The translations under genes and the position numbers were made by a program. The notes beneath the pieces are model-generated. The model was not told the DNA's origin. It worked only from the letters and a program-made list of their open reading frames with translations, and did no database searches. From NCBI GenBank assembly GCA_007122945.1, contig SKSP01000080.1:1-15104 (forward strand): 15,104 nt of DNA. The letters are read 5' to 3'. Below, piece after piece: positions 14,116-15,104 of this stretch; positions within the stretch are counted from its first letter, which is position 1, and every line of letters starts with the position of its first letter. The stretch is from Ilumatobacteraceae bacterium (GTDB lineage Bacteria > Actinomycetota > Acidimicrobiia > Acidimicrobiales > Ilumatobacteraceae).

Positions 14116-15104
14116 TCACGCGACCGTGACGTCGAGGTGGACGGCGTCCGGGTCGCCGGCCCACCGTCCGACCTCCAGGTGGTAGGCACCCGGCTCGCGC
14201 GACCATCGGCCGGCGAGGCGGACGTCGAGGTGCGCCAGATCGATCGGGAGCACCACCCGCGCCGAAGCGCCAGCCTGTTCGTGTACCCGGCCGAATCCGA
14301 CCAGCCGGCGCGGTGGGCGCTCGACGTCGCTCCCCGGCAACCCGGCGAACACGAACAGCACGGTCGAGCCGTCGCGCGGTCCGGTGTTGCGGACGTCGAC
14401 GGTGACGTGCGCCGTGACGCCGCTGGCGGCCGCCGTGGTGGCCTCGTCGGGCGCCGGCTCCACCCACGCGTTGACGACGTCCCACGTCGTGTACCCGCTG
14501 CCTGCGCCGAACGGGAAGTGCGGGACGATCCCGTGATGGTCGAGCCACCACTGGCCGTGCAACAGCCCGTAGGTGGCCGTGTCCGCATCGCGTTCGAACG
14601 GGACGAGCGCCGCCTCGTCGTACGGCACCGCGAACGGCAGGCGGCCGCCCGGCTCCGAGCGACCGACGAGGACGTCACCGAGCGCCGCACCGCCCTCCAT
14701 GCCCGGGTACCAGATGACGAGCAGCGCCCCGACCCGGTCCGCCCACGGGGCGACGACGGCGCTGCCCGCCATCGCCACCACGGCCACACGGTCGTGGGCC
14801 GCCGTCGCCGCCGCGACGAGCGCCTCGTCGGACGTCGACAGTCGCAGTGACGGCCGGTCCCCGCCGGGCGCCATCGTCGGCCGGTCGGCGTGAACCCCGT
14901 CCGCGCCGGCACCCGATCCGCGGCTCGGACCACCGTTCGGACCGTCGTTCGAACCCTCACTCGGCGGGAGACCGAGCTCGGGATGGTCCATCGGTGGGAA
15001 CAGCTCGGAGATCAGCGGCGCGGTGCCCGCATCGGCCAGGTACTCGCCCTCGTCGTGCTCGGTGTAGCCGACGACCACGACGACGGCGTCGGCCCCACGG
15101 ACGA
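14116..15104 (-). CDS. Glycoside hydrolase family 3 (beta-glucosidase-like), C-terminal part (cut by right edge)
   Basis: The visible 328 residues are the C-terminal half of a GH3 enzyme. They begin inside the GH3 C-terminal domain at VRGADAVVVVVGYTEHDEGEYL, followed by GGDRPSLRLS, then WYPGMEGGAALGDVLVGRSEPGGRLPFAVP, FPFGAGSGYTTWD, and end in a fibronectin-III-like domain (roughly the last 110 residues, VTAHVTVDVRNTGPRDG onward). The catalytic nucleophile Asp of the N-terminal barrel is outside the window. Family members release glucose or related sugars from the non-reducing ends of beta-glycosides. A Gly/Pro/Asn/Ser-rich insert interrupts the domain between EGEYL and GGDRPS. The frame stays open through the right edge. 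It converges on the MDMPI/DinB-like gene. Confidence 0.9.
   Translation of the reverse strand, partial: VRGADAVVVVVGYTEHDEGEYLADAGTAPLISELFPPMDHPELGLPPSEGSNDGPNGGPSRGSGAGADGVHADRPTMAPGGDRPSLRLSTSDEALVAAATAAHDRVAVVAMAGSAVVAPWADRVGALLVIWYPGMEGGAALGDVLVGRSEPGGRLPFAVPYDEAALVPFERDADTATYGLLHGQWWLDHHGIVPHFPFGAGSGYTTWDVVNAWVEPAPDEATTAAASGVTAHVTVDVRNTGPRDGSTVLFVFAGLPGSDVERPPRRLVGFGRVHEQAGASARVVLPIDLAHLDVRLAGRWSREPGAYHLEVGRWAGDPDAVHLDVTVA

Overview
The window is 15.1 kb of very GC-rich DNA packed with genes. The codon use, the families present (FadD/FadE-type acyl-CoA enzymes, a two-domain MDMPI/DinB-like protein, a UspA protein) and frequent leaderless-type starts point to an actinobacterium. An Acidimicrobiia/Ilumatobacter-like marine or soil lineage is my guess, not something the sequence proves. 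No rRNA, tRNA, CRISPR array, transposase or phage gene was seen.

Left region (1-4331, minus strand). In transcription order: a TetR-family regulator, a Rieske oxygenase alpha subunit, an acyl-CoA synthetase and a carotenoid-oxygenase-family enzyme that runs off the left edge. Middle region (4523-10587, plus strand, divergent from the regulator): an acyl-CoA dehydrogenase, an SDR oxidoreductase, a ThuA-like protein, an unrecognised probable double-hotdog protein, a second acyl-CoA synthetase and a small membrane protein. Together these look like a catabolic cluster. Two oxygenases would open or oxidise a substrate, possibly an apocarotenoid, terpenoid or stilbene-like compound. The ligases would make CoA thioesters, and the dehydrogenase, SDR and hotdog protein would carry out beta-oxidation-like steps. 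The substrate cannot be read from the sequence. Three promoters in this cluster carry a related ATTGAC-containing element placed against the -10 or -35 box, which suggests one regulon, most simply under the local TetR protein.

Right region (10532-15104). A minus-strand operon encodes a histone-deacetylase-family amidohydrolase, a universal stress protein and an FKBP-type prolyl isomerase. Divergent from it are a protein-L-isoaspartate methyltransferase and an MDMPI/DinB-like protein. These face a glycoside hydrolase family 3 gene cut by the right edge. This part looks like ordinary housekeeping or stress genes.

The least usual features are in the DNA between genes. A 13-bp repeat tract lies inside a 117-nt stretch with no T that leads into the second acyl-CoA synthetase. 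A perfect 63-bp tandem duplication covers the ThuA stop codon, and a 12-bp duplication covers the Rieske stop codon. A 17-bp-arm inverted repeat sits in the divergent regulator/dehydrogenase spacer. A -10-like hexamer (mostly TANNNT) lies 6-7 nt before several start codons.
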